NCBI RefSeq assembly: GCF_011761185.1
Contig: NZ_JAAOYM010000002.1
Span: 1 to 64,000, forward strand
DNA from: Saccharomonospora amisosensis
GTDB taxonomy: Bacteria; Actinomycetota; Actinomycetes; Mycobacteriales; Pseudonocardiaceae
Length of the DNA stretch: 64,000 nt
Reading direction: 5' to 3'
Shown one piece after another: positions 17,159 through 25,758 of this stretch. Under the pieces are notes generated by a model. That model ran no database searches and was not told where the DNA came from. It worked only from the letters and a program-made list of their open reading frames with translations. The first letter of the stretch is position 1. Every line of letters starts with the position of its first letter. Position numbers and translations under genes: made by a program.

Positions 17159-19081
17159 GTGCGCTACCGAGTCGAGGTGGCCGATCGACCCGATGCGCTG
17201 TACGCGTTGTGGAGCGGTGGCATCTACCGCGCGCAGCGCTCCACGGCGGACGGCACAGTGCTGCTCGTCGTCGAGGAAGGCGAGCAGCCGCCAGAGGGCT
17301 TCGACACCGAATCGCAGGGCCGTCCCGCCAAGGTCGTGCCCGCATCCGAGGCGGGCGCCACCTTCGCGATCCACACCTACTGCCACTACGACGACGAGCC
17401 CTACCGCGTCGAGCCGCGCTCAAGCGACGGCGAGCTGACACTGCGCTGGGTGGGCACCGACGAGCGGGTGGCGGCCCAGCTCGGGCTCTCCGGTCTCAGC
17501 ACCACCACTGACGACCCTGAGACGCTGACAGCACTTTGGCAGGAGCGGCACGACTTCGCCGAGGAAGGCACACCACGCAGCGCGCCGGGTAGCGGCGACA
17601 CGCAGGCGCTGCTACGGGCGATCGGCCGCACGCTACAGGGGTTCCTGCCGCACGGGTGGCAGCGTGTCGGCGCGCAGTTCCGCCAGGTCGGTGACTACTC
17701 CGAGCTGGAGGTGCGGGCGGTCGCAGGCGACGTGATCGTTTCGCTGTCCGCTCCACCGCGACTGGGACAGCTGTTCACGCAGTTGCGCTCCGCGATGTAC
17801 GAACCGGACGTCGGCACCTGGTGCCAGGGCACGTTCACGCTGGACTCGGAGTCGCAGTTCGACTTCGACTTCGACACCGAGGCGGAGCCCGAGTGGCGGC
17901 TGCCGCCGCACGGGCGCACCACCGCCCGCAGCTACGACGTGGAGCTGAGCTACTACCCCCGCAAGCAGGTGCCCAGCTGGCTCGCGGCACGCGCCGGACT
18001 GCCGCTGGACGTGCCGTTGCGGTTGGCGAAAGTCGTCGACAGCCAAGCTGACGGCGAACCCCCTGTGGTGAACCGGCAGCCCGTACCAAGGGACGAGGTG
18101 CCGCGCATCCTCGCTTACCTCTACCGCGCGCCGGTGGCGGTGAGCAGGCCAGGCGCGCTGCCGGACATCTTCCGCCCTGGATCGTCCAGCGTGCCCGACG
18201 CCTTCCACACCGACGGCAGCTGGATCTGGCCCGCCGCCGTTCCGCACTATCTACGCACCTACGGCGTTCCGCCGGAAACCGACCTGCTGGAGCACATCAG
18301 GGCGAACAACTACCGGCCGTCCTACGTCGGCGCCCTGCTTCGGGCCACGGCGGAGGCTGACGTGCTCGGCAACCCGCGACCACCGCGAACCCCGGAGGAC
18401 CTCGCGGAGCCGGAGCCCGTGGGTCTTGTCGAGCGCGGCCTGCTTCCCACGCGGCCACTGCGGGCAAGTGAGGTGCTGCGAGTGCTGCGTACCCGGCTCG
18501 CCGAGCACGGCGTGCCGGAGAGCGCGTACCGACTCGGCGAGGCCGCCGACGGCGCCTGGTGCCTGCGCCGCGCACCACACGGTTGGGAGGTGGCACGCCA
18601 CGAAGACGGTGGCCCCGTGGAGCCGCGCTACTTCCCTCGCGTGCACGCCGCCGCGGAGGCGCTACTCGGTGCGCTGCTGCTGTATCCCGCGCGGGCATGG
18701 CACGGTGCTGCCGCCGACGCGGAGGCGCACGAACCGCCGGGCAACGCCACCGACTGGCCGATCCTTCCGCTGCGAGGCGAGCCACCGCTCACCTACTACC
18801 GAGGCAAACGCATGCTCACGCTGCCGAGTGACACCGTGGTACGTCGCTTCGGTAACGAGAACGGCAACCTCGTGCACCCTGAGGGCACGCCGTTCCCGGA
18901 GACCTCACTTGCGCTCGAGCGGGAGTCCGACCTGCGGCACTACCGCCTGCGGCGGCCGTTGCGGGTGCTCGCCGGCGTGACGCGGGCGTGGGGACCGCTG
19001 CCAGGAGGAGCCGTCGCCTACCTGCTGCCCCGCCACATCGGGCACCACCTGGAGACCGGCGCACTTGAACGTGCGAACTGA
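17159..19081 (+). CDS. TNT-domain (tuberculosis necrotizing toxin-like) protein
   Basis: The 640-residue protein has a C-terminal TNT-like domain (about residues 535-640): DWPILPLRGEPPLTYYRGKR, then LPSDTVVRRFGNENGNLVHP, EGTPF and PLPGGAVAYLLP. TNT domains of CpnT type are NAD+ glycohydrolases. The usual Gln of the GG(G/A)(V/I)QY motif is Ala here (GGAVAY), so activity is doubtful. The N-terminal 530 residues carry several Trp/Tyr-rich globular regions of unknown function and no signal peptide. The GTG at 17159 has GAGGGGG just upstream. Its partner may be the YbaB-like gene before it. Confidence 0.72.
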   Translation: MRYRVEVADRPDALYALWSGGIYRAQRSTADGTVLLVVEEGEQPPEGFDTESQGRPAKVVPASEAGATFAIHTYCHYDDEPYRVEPRSSDGELTLRWVGTDERVAAQLGLSGLSTTTDDPETLTALWQERHDFAEEGTPRSAPGSGDTQALLRAIGRTLQGFLPHGWQRVGAQFRQVGDYSELEVRAVAGDVIVSLSAPPRLGQLFTQLRSAMYEPDVGTWCQGTFTLDSESQFDFDFDTEAEPEWRLPPHGRTTARSYDVELSYYPRKQVPSWLAARAGLPLDVPLRLAKVVDSQADGEPPVVNRQPVPRDEVPRILAYLYRAPVAVSRPGALPDIFRPGSSSVPDAFHTDGSWIWPAAVPHYLRTYGVPPETDLLEHIRANNYRPSYVGALLRATAEADVLGNPRPPRTPEDLAEPEPVGLVERGLLPTRPLRASEVLRVLRTRLAEHGVPESAYRLGEAADGAWCLRRAPHGWEVARHEDGGPVEPRYFPRVHAAAEALLGALLLYPARAWHGAAADAEAHEPPGNATDWPILPLRGEPPLTYYRGKRMLTLPSDTVVRRFGNENGNLVHPEGTPFPETSLALERESDLRHYRLRRPLRVLAGVTRAWGPLPGGAVAYLLPRHIGHHLETGALERAN

Positions 19082-19102
19082 CCGGCGTCGAACCCGAACG
19101 GC

Positions 19103-20596
19103 CTACCTCGGGGGTTCGATGCCCTGCTCCGCCGCCCAGCTGCGCAACTCCGCTACAGCCTCGTCGTGCTCGAGTGGCCCCCGGTCCAACCGCACCTCCT
19201 TGAGATGCTTCCACGCCTTGCCGACCAGCGGGCCTGGTTCGATGCCGAGTATCCGCATGATCTCGTTGCCGTCGAGGTCAGGCCGCACCCGCGCCAGATC
19301 TTCCTCCTGCTCGATGCGGGCGATGCGCTGTTCCAGATCGTCGTAGGCGCGCTGTAGCGCGATGGCCTTGCGCTTGTTGCGGGTGGTGCTGTCGGCACGC
19401 ACGAGTTTGTGCAGCCTCGGCAGCAGCGGACCGGCGTCGGTGACGTACCTGCGTACCGCGGAGTCCGTCCACTCGCCCTTGCCGTAGCCGTGGAAGCGCA
19501 GGTGCAGGAACACAAGCTGTGACACGTCGCTGACGACGTCCTTCGGATAGCGCAGAGCGCGCAAGCGCTTGCGCGCCAACTTGGCACCGACCACCTCGTG
19601 GTGGTGGAAGCTCACTCCGCCGCCCGGTTCGAACCGCCTCGTAGCGGGCTTGCCGATGTCGTGCAGCAGCGCGGCCAGCCGCAACACCAGGTCCGGCTCC
19701 AGCTTCGGCTCGTGCGTGGTCTCCAGGTCGATGGCCTGGTCGAGCACGGTCAGCGAGTGCTGGTAGACGTCCTTGTGCTGGTGGTGCTCGTCGATCGCCA
19801 GCCGCATCCCCGGCACCTCGGGCAGCACCTGGTCGGCCAACCCGGTGTCCACCATGAGTTCGATACCGCGTCGCGGCGCGATGCCGAGCAGCAGCTTCGA
19901 CAGCTCCGCCTGCACCCGCTCCGCCGTGATCCGTGCGATCTCGCCCGACATGTCCGTCATCGCCGCGACTACCCTCGGCGCGGGTTCGAACCCGAGTTGC
20001 GCCACGAACCTGGCCGCGCGCAGCATCCGCAACGGGTCGTCGGCGAAGGACTCCTCGGGCGTGGCCGGGGTGTCCAGCGTGCGCTGCGCGAGTGCCTCCA
20101 GGCCGTTGTGCGGGTCGACAAACGTCTTGGTCGACAACTCGATGGCCATCGCGTTGACGGTGAAATCCCTGCGCACGAGGTCGCCCTCGATCGTGTCACC
20201 GAACGCGACCTCCGGGTGACGACGGACGCGGTCGTAGGACTCGGCACGGAACGTGGTGATCTCCAGCGTGTTGCCGTGCCTCGCGGCTCCCACCGTGCCG
20301 AACTCGATACCGGTGTCCCAGACCGCTTCGGCCCAACCCGCGAGCACCCGCTGCACCTGCTGCGGTCGCGCGTCGGTGGTGAAGTCGAGATCGGGGGAGA
20401 GCCTGCCGAGCAGGGCGTCACGAACGCTGCCGCCGACAAGGTAGAGCCGGTGCCCCCGGTCGGCGAACCTGGCGGCGAGCTCGTCGGCGATCGGCGAGAT
20501 GCGCAGTAATTCGGCCACCGCGTTGCGCTTCGCCCGCGTCAACCGCCCCTGGTCAGAGGTCCGCTCGGCCTCGTTCACACCGGTTCCACTCCCCAC
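19103..20596 (-). CDS. CCA tRNA nucleotidyltransferase (PcnA-like, with HD domain)
   Basis: The 497-residue enzyme adds or repairs the 3' CCA of tRNAs. The N-terminal nucleotidyltransferase part has LYLVGGSVRDALLGR and the metal-binding DLDFTTDA. RRDFTVNAMAI and DPLRMLRAARFVAQLGF follow as class II signatures. A C-terminal HD phosphohydrolase-type motif LAALLHDIGKPATR is present. The GTG at 20596 has AGGGG upstream; an in-frame GTG at 20578 is a possible alternative. It is divergent from the Nudix gene, matching the conserved pcnA/mutT4 arrangement left of the actinobacterial origin. Confidence 0.92.
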   Translation of the reverse strand: MGSGTGVNEAERTSDQGRLTRAKRNAVAELLRISPIADELAARFADRGHRLYLVGGSVRDALLGRLSPDLDFTTDARPQQVQRVLAGWAEAVWDTGIEFGTVGAARHGNTLEITTFRAESYDRVRRHPEVAFGDTIEGDLVRRDFTVNAMAIELSTKTFVDPHNGLEALAQRTLDTPATPEESFADDPLRMLRAARFVAQLGFEPAPRVVAAMTDMSGEIARITAERVQAELSKLLLGIAPRRGIELMVDTGLADQVLPEVPGMRLAIDEHHQHKDVYQHSLTVLDQAIDLETTHEPKLEPDLVLRLAALLHDIGKPATRRFEPGGGVSFHHHEVVGAKLARKRLRALRYPKDVVSDVSQLVFLHLRFHGYGKGEWTDSAVRRYVTDAGPLLPRLHKLVRADSTTRNKRKAIALQRAYDDLEQRIARIEQEEDLARVRPDLDGNEIMRILGIEPGPLVGKAWKHLKEVRLDRGPLEHDEAVAELRSWAAEQGIEPPR

Positions 20597-20667
20597 GCGG
20601 TCCCCTTACTACACCCCTGGCTCAACTCGGACACGGCAAGCCAGCGTACCGGCGACGCCGTTTGCTC

Positions 20668-20673
20668 TAGCAT
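20668..20673 (+). promoter_or_regulatory. Leaderless-type -10 element of the Nudix gene
   Basis: TAGCAT lies 6 nt before the ATG at 20680. This probably drives the Nudix-DUF6049 transcript and perhaps murJ. Confidence 0.45.
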
Positions 20674-20679
20674 CGCAGC

Positions 20680-21183
20680 ATGCCTGGATCGGCCGGTCGC
20701 TCCGGTGGCGCCAAACCGGGACGCCGGTCCCGGCGCCGCCGTGGCAAGCGGCTGACCACGGTGAACGAGACCTCGGCGGGCGGGCTCGTCGTCGACTCGC
20801 AACGCCGCAACGCCGTGCTCATCGGCAGGCTCGACCGGCAGGGCAAACTGCTGTGGTCGTTGCCGAAGGGCCACATCGAGGACGGGGAAACCACCGAGCA
20901 GACCGCCATGCGCGAGGTGAAGGAGGAGACCGGGATTTCCGCGCACGTGCTGCGGCCACTCGGCACGATCGACTACTGGTTCGTCGCCGAGCGCCGCCGG
21001 GTGCACAAAACGGTCCACCATTTTCTTCTCGAGGCCAACGGTGGGGAACTCTCCGACGAGGACGTAGAAGTGACCGAGGTGGCGTGGGTGCCGCTTGCAG
21101 AACTCGACGGCAGGCTCGCCTACGCCGACGAGCGCAAGCTGGTGCGCAAGGCTCGCGAGTTGTTCGAAGGGGCCCTGGAGTGA
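20680..21183 (+). CDS. Nudix hydrolase (MutT4-like)
   Basis: The 167-residue protein carries a complete Nudix box at about residues 64-86 ([20 protein letters not shown] then TGI), the Mg-binding pyrophosphohydrolase signature. A very basic N-terminus ([19 protein letters not shown]) precedes it. By position it corresponds to mutT4 (Rv3908) of Mycobacterium tuberculosis; the substrate is not known from sequence. The DUF6049 gene starts 7 bp after its stop, suggesting one operon. Confidence 0.88.
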   Translation: MPGSAGRSGGAKPGRRSRRRRGKRLTTVNETSAGGLVVDSQRRNAVLIGRLDRQGKLLWSLPKGHIEDGETTEQTAMREVKEETGISAHVLRPLGTIDYWFVAERRRVHKTVHHFLLEANGGELSDEDVEVTEVAWVPLAELDGRLAYADERKLVRKARELFEGALE

Positions 21184-21190
21184 GCAGGCA

Positions 21191-23311
21191 GTGAAGAAGC
21201 TCGGCGCGTTCGCGCTGGCACTGGTGTTCCTGATCGGTAACGCCCTGCTCGGTGCTTCCGGGCAGGCTTCGGCGCAGCCGCCGGTGCGGTCGCCGGAATG
21301 GCTGCGGCTGGACATCGAGCGGATGACGCCGAGACTGGCCACGCCGGAGGAGGACACGCTGCACGTCACGGGCAGCGTCACCAACGTCGGCGACCGCCGG
21401 ATCAGCGACATCGTCGCGCGGCTCCAGATCGGGCAACGGCAGGGCACCGAACGAGAGCTGCGATCGACACTCACCGGGTCCCCCGCCACGGACGCGGGCG
21501 CTTCCGAGTGGTCGGAGGTGGCCACCACCCTCGAGCCGGGGCAAAGCGCCGAGCTGTCCATCGAGGTTCCCCTCGCCGAACTGGGTTTGTCCGCGCCCGG
21601 TGTCTACCCGCTGCTGGTCAACGTCAACGGAACGCCCGCGTACGGCGGCGCGGCCCGGCTGGCCGCGGTGAACCTGTTGCTGCCCGTCATCGACCCGCCA
21701 GCCGAGACCCCACCGGTCGCGGCCTCGGTGCTGTGGCCCATCACCTCCGCACCGAAGCTGGTCGCCGACCCCCACGACGGACCGGTGGTGCTCGCCGACG
21801 ACCAGCTCGCCGAGGAACTCGCTCCGGGAGGCAGGCTCGACGCACTCGTCTCGGCTGCCTCGGCGTACCGCGACAATCCGGACGTTTTCGGGTCACTGTG
21901 CTTCGCGGTCGATCCGGACCTGCTCGAGACGGTGGCCGCCATGGCGGAGGGCTACCAGGTGCAGACACCCACGGGGCCGGTGCGGGGCACCGGCAGCGAG
22001 CAGGCGGGCCGCTGGCTACAGGCGCTGCGGGAACTGGTTTCTGGCCACTGCGTAGTGCAGATCCCTTACGCCGACGCCGACCTCGGCGCGCTGTCGAAGG
22101 TGTCGACAAGGGCCGACCTCGTCGCCGACGCGGTGAACAACAGCGCGGCGATCCTGAACCTGCTGCGCGTGCAGCCGAGGGCGGGAGTGCTGTGGCCGCA
22201 GGGTTCGCTCGGTGACGCCGCACTGCGGTCGGCGGCGGGCGCGGGCACCACGACCGTGCTGACCGACCCGGCGCGGCTCGGTGCGGGCGCGTCCGACGGC
22301 ACGGCGATGACGACGACCGCGGGTGTCAACGCGCTCGGTTACGACAGCCTGGTCGCCTCCGCCTTCGCAGGCACCGGGAGGGCCGACTCGGTGACCAACC
22401 AACCCAACGTCGCCACCCAGAACGGGCTGGCGGCACTGGCGTTTCGGGCAGGCCTCGGCGACGAGACGGCCGAGAGGCCCGCACTGATCGCACCGCCGCA
22501 CGACTGGGACGCCTCGGTATCGGAACTGCACTCGCTGCTCGGCTCGCTCGCGCGGCTGCACGAGGAACGGATGCTGGCCCCGGCTCGGCTGGACGACCTG
22601 CTGGCCACGCCCGCCGACGGCAACGCCGCACTGGACGGGGCCGACGGCGCCGACCTCGCGGGTTCGCCGGTATCGGACGAGGTGATCGCGGGGCTTTCCG
22701 ACATCGAGACCACCGCCGCCGACCTGCAGCGCGCGATGTCGGTGGACCCGACAAGGCAGGTGCAGCCGATCAGCCTGATCCAGCCGCTGCACAACGCCGT
22801 GCTGAGGGCCACGTCGACGGCGTGGGACAGCCCAGCCGCACGCACGGCCGCGGCGACGGCGGCACGTACGCAACTGGAAAGCCTCGGCAACCAGGTGACC
22901 GTGACGACCCCCTCGCAGCCGGTTTCGCTGGCATCCGGGTCGAGTCCGCTCCCGGTGACCTTGAGCAACGCGCTGCCCGTCGCGGTCACGGTGCGGATCA
23001 AACTCGACAACAGCGCTGGGCTGCGGACCGATCGGGTCCAGGACACGCCGCTGGCGGCCAACAGCAGGGTCGGCAGGCTCATCCCGGCGGAGGCGCTTCG
23101 GTCGGGACGGTTCAGCGTGGACGTGTCGCTCACCACGCCCGGCGGCACGGAGCTGGGGACCCCGGCGCGGCTGGAACTGACCTCCAACGAGTTCGGTGTC
23201 GTCACCGTCGTGCTGACCGCGACGGCGGCCGGCGCGCTGTTCCTGCTCGGGGGCCGCCGTATCTACCGCAGGGTGCGGCAGCGCGGGCAGGAAGGGCAGT
23301 CCGGTTCCTAG
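21191..23311 (+). CDS. DUF6049 family secreted/membrane-anchored protein
   Basis: The 706-residue protein has an N-terminal signal sequence (VKKLGAFALALVFLIGNALL) and a large extracytoplasmic region. That region begins with an Ig-like beta domain (HVTGSVTNVGDRRISDIVAR) and a middle resembling deacetylase-like folds (WPQGSLGDAALRSAAGAG). A C-terminal transmembrane helix near residue 680 is followed by a basic tail. It matches the conserved Rv3909-type gene between mutT4 and murJ, linked to the envelope but of unknown function. The start is GTG at 21191, just after the Nudix stop. Confidence 0.8.
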   Translation: MKKLGAFALALVFLIGNALLGASGQASAQPPVRSPEWLRLDIERMTPRLATPEEDTLHVTGSVTNVGDRRISDIVARLQIGQRQGTERELRSTLTGSPATDAGASEWSEVATTLEPGQSAELSIEVPLAELGLSAPGVYPLLVNVNGTPAYGGAARLAAVNLLLPVIDPPAETPPVAASVLWPITSAPKLVADPHDGPVVLADDQLAEELAPGGRLDALVSAASAYRDNPDVFGSLCFAVDPDLLETVAAMAEGYQVQTPTGPVRGTGSEQAGRWLQALRELVSGHCVVQIPYADADLGALSKVSTRADLVADAVNNSAAILNLLRVQPRAGVLWPQGSLGDAALRSAAGAGTTTVLTDPARLGAGASDGTAMTTTAGVNALGYDSLVASAFAGTGRADSVTNQPNVATQNGLAALAFRAGLGDETAERPALIAPPHDWDASVSELHSLLGSLARLHEERMLAPARLDDLLATPADGNAALDGADGADLAGSPVSDEVIAGLSDIETTAADLQRAMSVDPTRQVQPISLIQPLHNAVLRATSTAWDSPAARTAAATAARTQLESLGNQVTVTTPSQPVSLASGSSPLPVTLSNALPVAVTVRIKLDNSAGLRTDRVQDTPLAANSRVGRLIPAEALRSGRFSVDVSLTTPGGTELGTPARLELTSNEFGVVTVVLTATAAGALFLLGGRRIYRRVRQRGQEGQSGS

Positions 23312-23414
23312 CCGGAGGAGGTCGAGCGGGCCACGTTTGGCGGAGCACGGCTGAGTTCCCACGGTCGGCCGGATTACCCTGAACCGACCGAGCTGACCGG
23401 CGAAGATTGGGTAG

Positions 23415-25664
23415 GTGTTGGACGAGGAGCTGGGCTGGCCGCCCGAGCGTGGGGGCGGGCCTCCACGCCAGGAGCGGATGCCGCCACGACCTCCGGTCCG
23501 TAGGCCACCACCACCGCCGGAGCAATCGCCACGCAGGCGCCAGCAGCCACCCGAGCGCAGGGAGGGGCCGCCACCGAACCGACCCGACGGCGCGAACCAG
23601 CCACCCCCGCGCTACCGGGAACAGCCACCGCCGAGGCCGAGGCAACAGCCGGTACGGCAGCCGCCGCCACGGCAGGCGCCGCCGCCCGCTGGCCCGCCGC
23701 CCGCTGGCCCGCCGCCCGCTGGCCCGCCGCCCGCAGCGCCGCCGCACCCGCCGCCAGGTCCACCACCGGGACCACCACCGCCTGGTCCACCACCACGGCG
23801 CGGCCGCCCGCCCGAGACCAGGTCCAAGCCGGTCCGGCCGTGGCGGCAGGACCAACGGGGTTCGCGGCGGCCCCCGGCCGGGTCCGGCGACGGCGACGCC
23901 ACCGTGTTCATTCCCCGCCGGGTCCCTCCCGGCGCGCGCTGGCCTGCCGCCGACCCGGATGTGCTGCGCCCGTACGACGAGCTCGCCACGCGCATGATGC
24001 CGCGTATCGCCGCCGAACCCATCGGCGAGCGGCTGCCGGAAGTGCAGCTGGAGCGGCCGAAAGCGGGTGCCGAGAAGGCACCCTCGCTTGCCAGGTCCAG
24101 CGGTCGCATGGCGATCGCCACGCTGACCAGCCGAATCACCGGCTTCGCGTGGAAGGTCATGCTCGCGTGGGTGGCTACGCTCGGCGTGTTGTACGACTCC
24201 TTCACCGTCGCCAACACGTTGCCGCTCATCATCAACGAGCTGCTGCTTGGTGGCGTGCTGACCAGTGTGGTCGTGCCGCTGCTCGTGCGTTCGCAGGACG
24301 ACGACGACGGTGGCGAGGCCTACACCCAGCGGCTGCTGACGATGGCGATCACGGTGCTCGGCGTCGGCGCGATCGTATCCACCGCCGCGGCGCCGTGGCT
24401 GACCGCGCTGCTGATGGACGACACCGGCGACGCGAACCCGCAGTTGGCAACCTGGTTCGCGTACCTGCTGCTGCCCGGTCTGCTCTTCTACGGGCTGTTC
24501 GCGGTGCTGTCGGCCATCCTCAACGCCAAGCAGATCTTCGGCCCCGCGCAGTGGGCACCGGTGGTCAACAACCTGGTCATCTTCGCCACGATCGGGGCTT
24601 TCGCGCTGGTTCCCGGCGACCCGACCATCGTGCCGACCCAGATGAGCGACCCTCAGGTGCTGGTGCTCGGCATCGGCGTGCTCACCGCGATGGTGGCGCA
24701 GGCGCTGTTCCTGTTGCCGCCGCTGCGCAGATCGGGTTTCCGTTTCCGGTGGCGCTGGGGCATCGACGATCGGCTGAAGGAGTTCGGCGGTCTCGCGCTG
24801 TGGATTCTCGGCTACGTCGCCGTCAGCCAGGTCGGCATGGTCATCAACACCCGCGTGCTCACCGCGGGAGCCGCGGGCGGACCCTCGATCTACTCCAACG
24901 CCTGGTTGCTGTTCCAGTTGCCGTACGGCGTGATCGGGGTCTCGCTGCTCACTGCGCTGATGCCGAGGATGAGCAGGGCTGCCGCCGATCACGACTACCG
25001 GCGGCTCATCGGCGACCTGTCGTACGGTTCACGGCTCACCACGCTGCTGTTGCTGCCGGTTTCGGCCATCATGGCGGTCGCGGGCACCTCCATCGGGGTC
25101 GCGTTGTTCGCGCTCGGCAGGGGATCGGTGGCCGACGCCGAACGACTGGGGGAGGCGCTTGCCGTCTCGGCTTTCGGACTGCTGCCGTACGCGCTGGTGA
25201 TGTTGCAGATGCGGGTGTTCTACGCGATGAAGGACTCCCGCACCCCGACACTGATCATGGTCGTGATGACGGCGGTGAAGATCCCGCTGTTGTACCTGGC
25301 CTCCTCGCAGTTGCACCCGGTGAACGTCGTACTCGGCGTGATGATGGTGAACTCACTGGTGTTCGTGGTCGGCGCCGTCATGGGCCAGGTGTGGTTGTGG
25401 GTGAAGCTGGGCAACCTGCGCAGCAAGCGCGTGCTGGGCGTGATCCTGTTCACCGTGGTCGCGAGTGGTCTCGGAGTGCTGGCGGCCGCGCTGGTGGGGA
25501 TGCTCGTCCCGGACGCGCTCGGCACGATCGGACAGGCTTGGGTGAAGCTGTTCCTACAGGGAATCGTGGGCATCGGGGTGTCGTTCGGGGTGCTGCTCGC
25601 CCTCAAGGTGGACGAGTTGGCTCCGGTCAAGCGACGGATCACCCAGTTGCTCGGGCGCGCTTAA
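23415..25664 (+). CDS. murJ: Lipid II flippase MurJ (MviN) with long Pro-rich N-terminus
   Basis: The 749-residue protein has about 220 N-terminal residues that are disordered and extremely Pro/Arg/Gln rich, including a PPPAG repeat. A 14-helix MviN domain follows (residues about 235-735): SSGRMAIATLTSRITGFAWK at its start, VANTLPLIINELLLGGVLTS, and GVSLLTALMPRMSRAAADHD. MurJ flips lipid II for peptidoglycan synthesis. In M. tuberculosis the homolog Rv3910 is fused to a pseudokinase; here that part is the next gene. The GTG at 23415 is used; a later start inside the Pro-rich stretch is possible. Confidence 0.93.
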   Translation: MLDEELGWPPERGGGPPRQERMPPRPPVRRPPPPPEQSPRRRQQPPERREGPPPNRPDGANQPPPRYREQPPPRPRQQPVRQPPPRQAPPPAGPPPAGPPPAGPPPAAPPHPPPGPPPGPPPPGPPPRRGRPPETRSKPVRPWRQDQRGSRRPPAGSGDGDATVFIPRRVPPGARWPAADPDVLRPYDELATRMMPRIAAEPIGERLPEVQLERPKAGAEKAPSLARSSGRMAIATLTSRITGFAWKVMLAWVATLGVLYDSFTVANTLPLIINELLLGGVLTSVVVPLLVRSQDDDDGGEAYTQRLLTMAITVLGVGAIVSTAAAPWLTALLMDDTGDANPQLATWFAYLLLPGLLFYGLFAVLSAILNAKQIFGPAQWAPVVNNLVIFATIGAFALVPGDPTIVPTQMSDPQVLVLGIGVLTAMVAQALFLLPPLRRSGFRFRWRWGIDDRLKEFGGLALWILGYVAVSQVGMVINTRVLTAGAAGGPSIYSNAWLLFQLPYGVIGVSLLTALMPRMSRAAADHDYRRLIGDLSYGSRLTTLLLLPVSAIMAVAGTSIGVALFALGRGSVADAERLGEALAVSAFGLLPYALVMLQMRVFYAMKDSRTPTLIMVVMTAVKIPLLYLASSQLHPVNVVLGVMMVNSLVFVVGAVMGQVWLWVKLGNLRSKRVLGVILFTVVASGLGVLAAALVGMLVPDALGTIGQAWVKLFLQGIVGIGVSFGVLLALKVDELAPVKRRITQLLGRA

Positions 25665-25758
25665 CCCGCTTGGCCCAGATGCCACACGGTGAGGGTCGTC
25701 GTTCACGTACCCTCACTCACAGAGGAGACGAGCGTTCAGGTAGGGGGTCCGACCGACA

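Noticed and set aside
23640-23800. The CCGCCCGCTGGC tandem repeat in the murJ 5' region as a possible CRISPR or mobile repeat
   Set aside because: It is an in-frame PPPAG coding repeat of the Pro-rich N-terminus, with no spacers.
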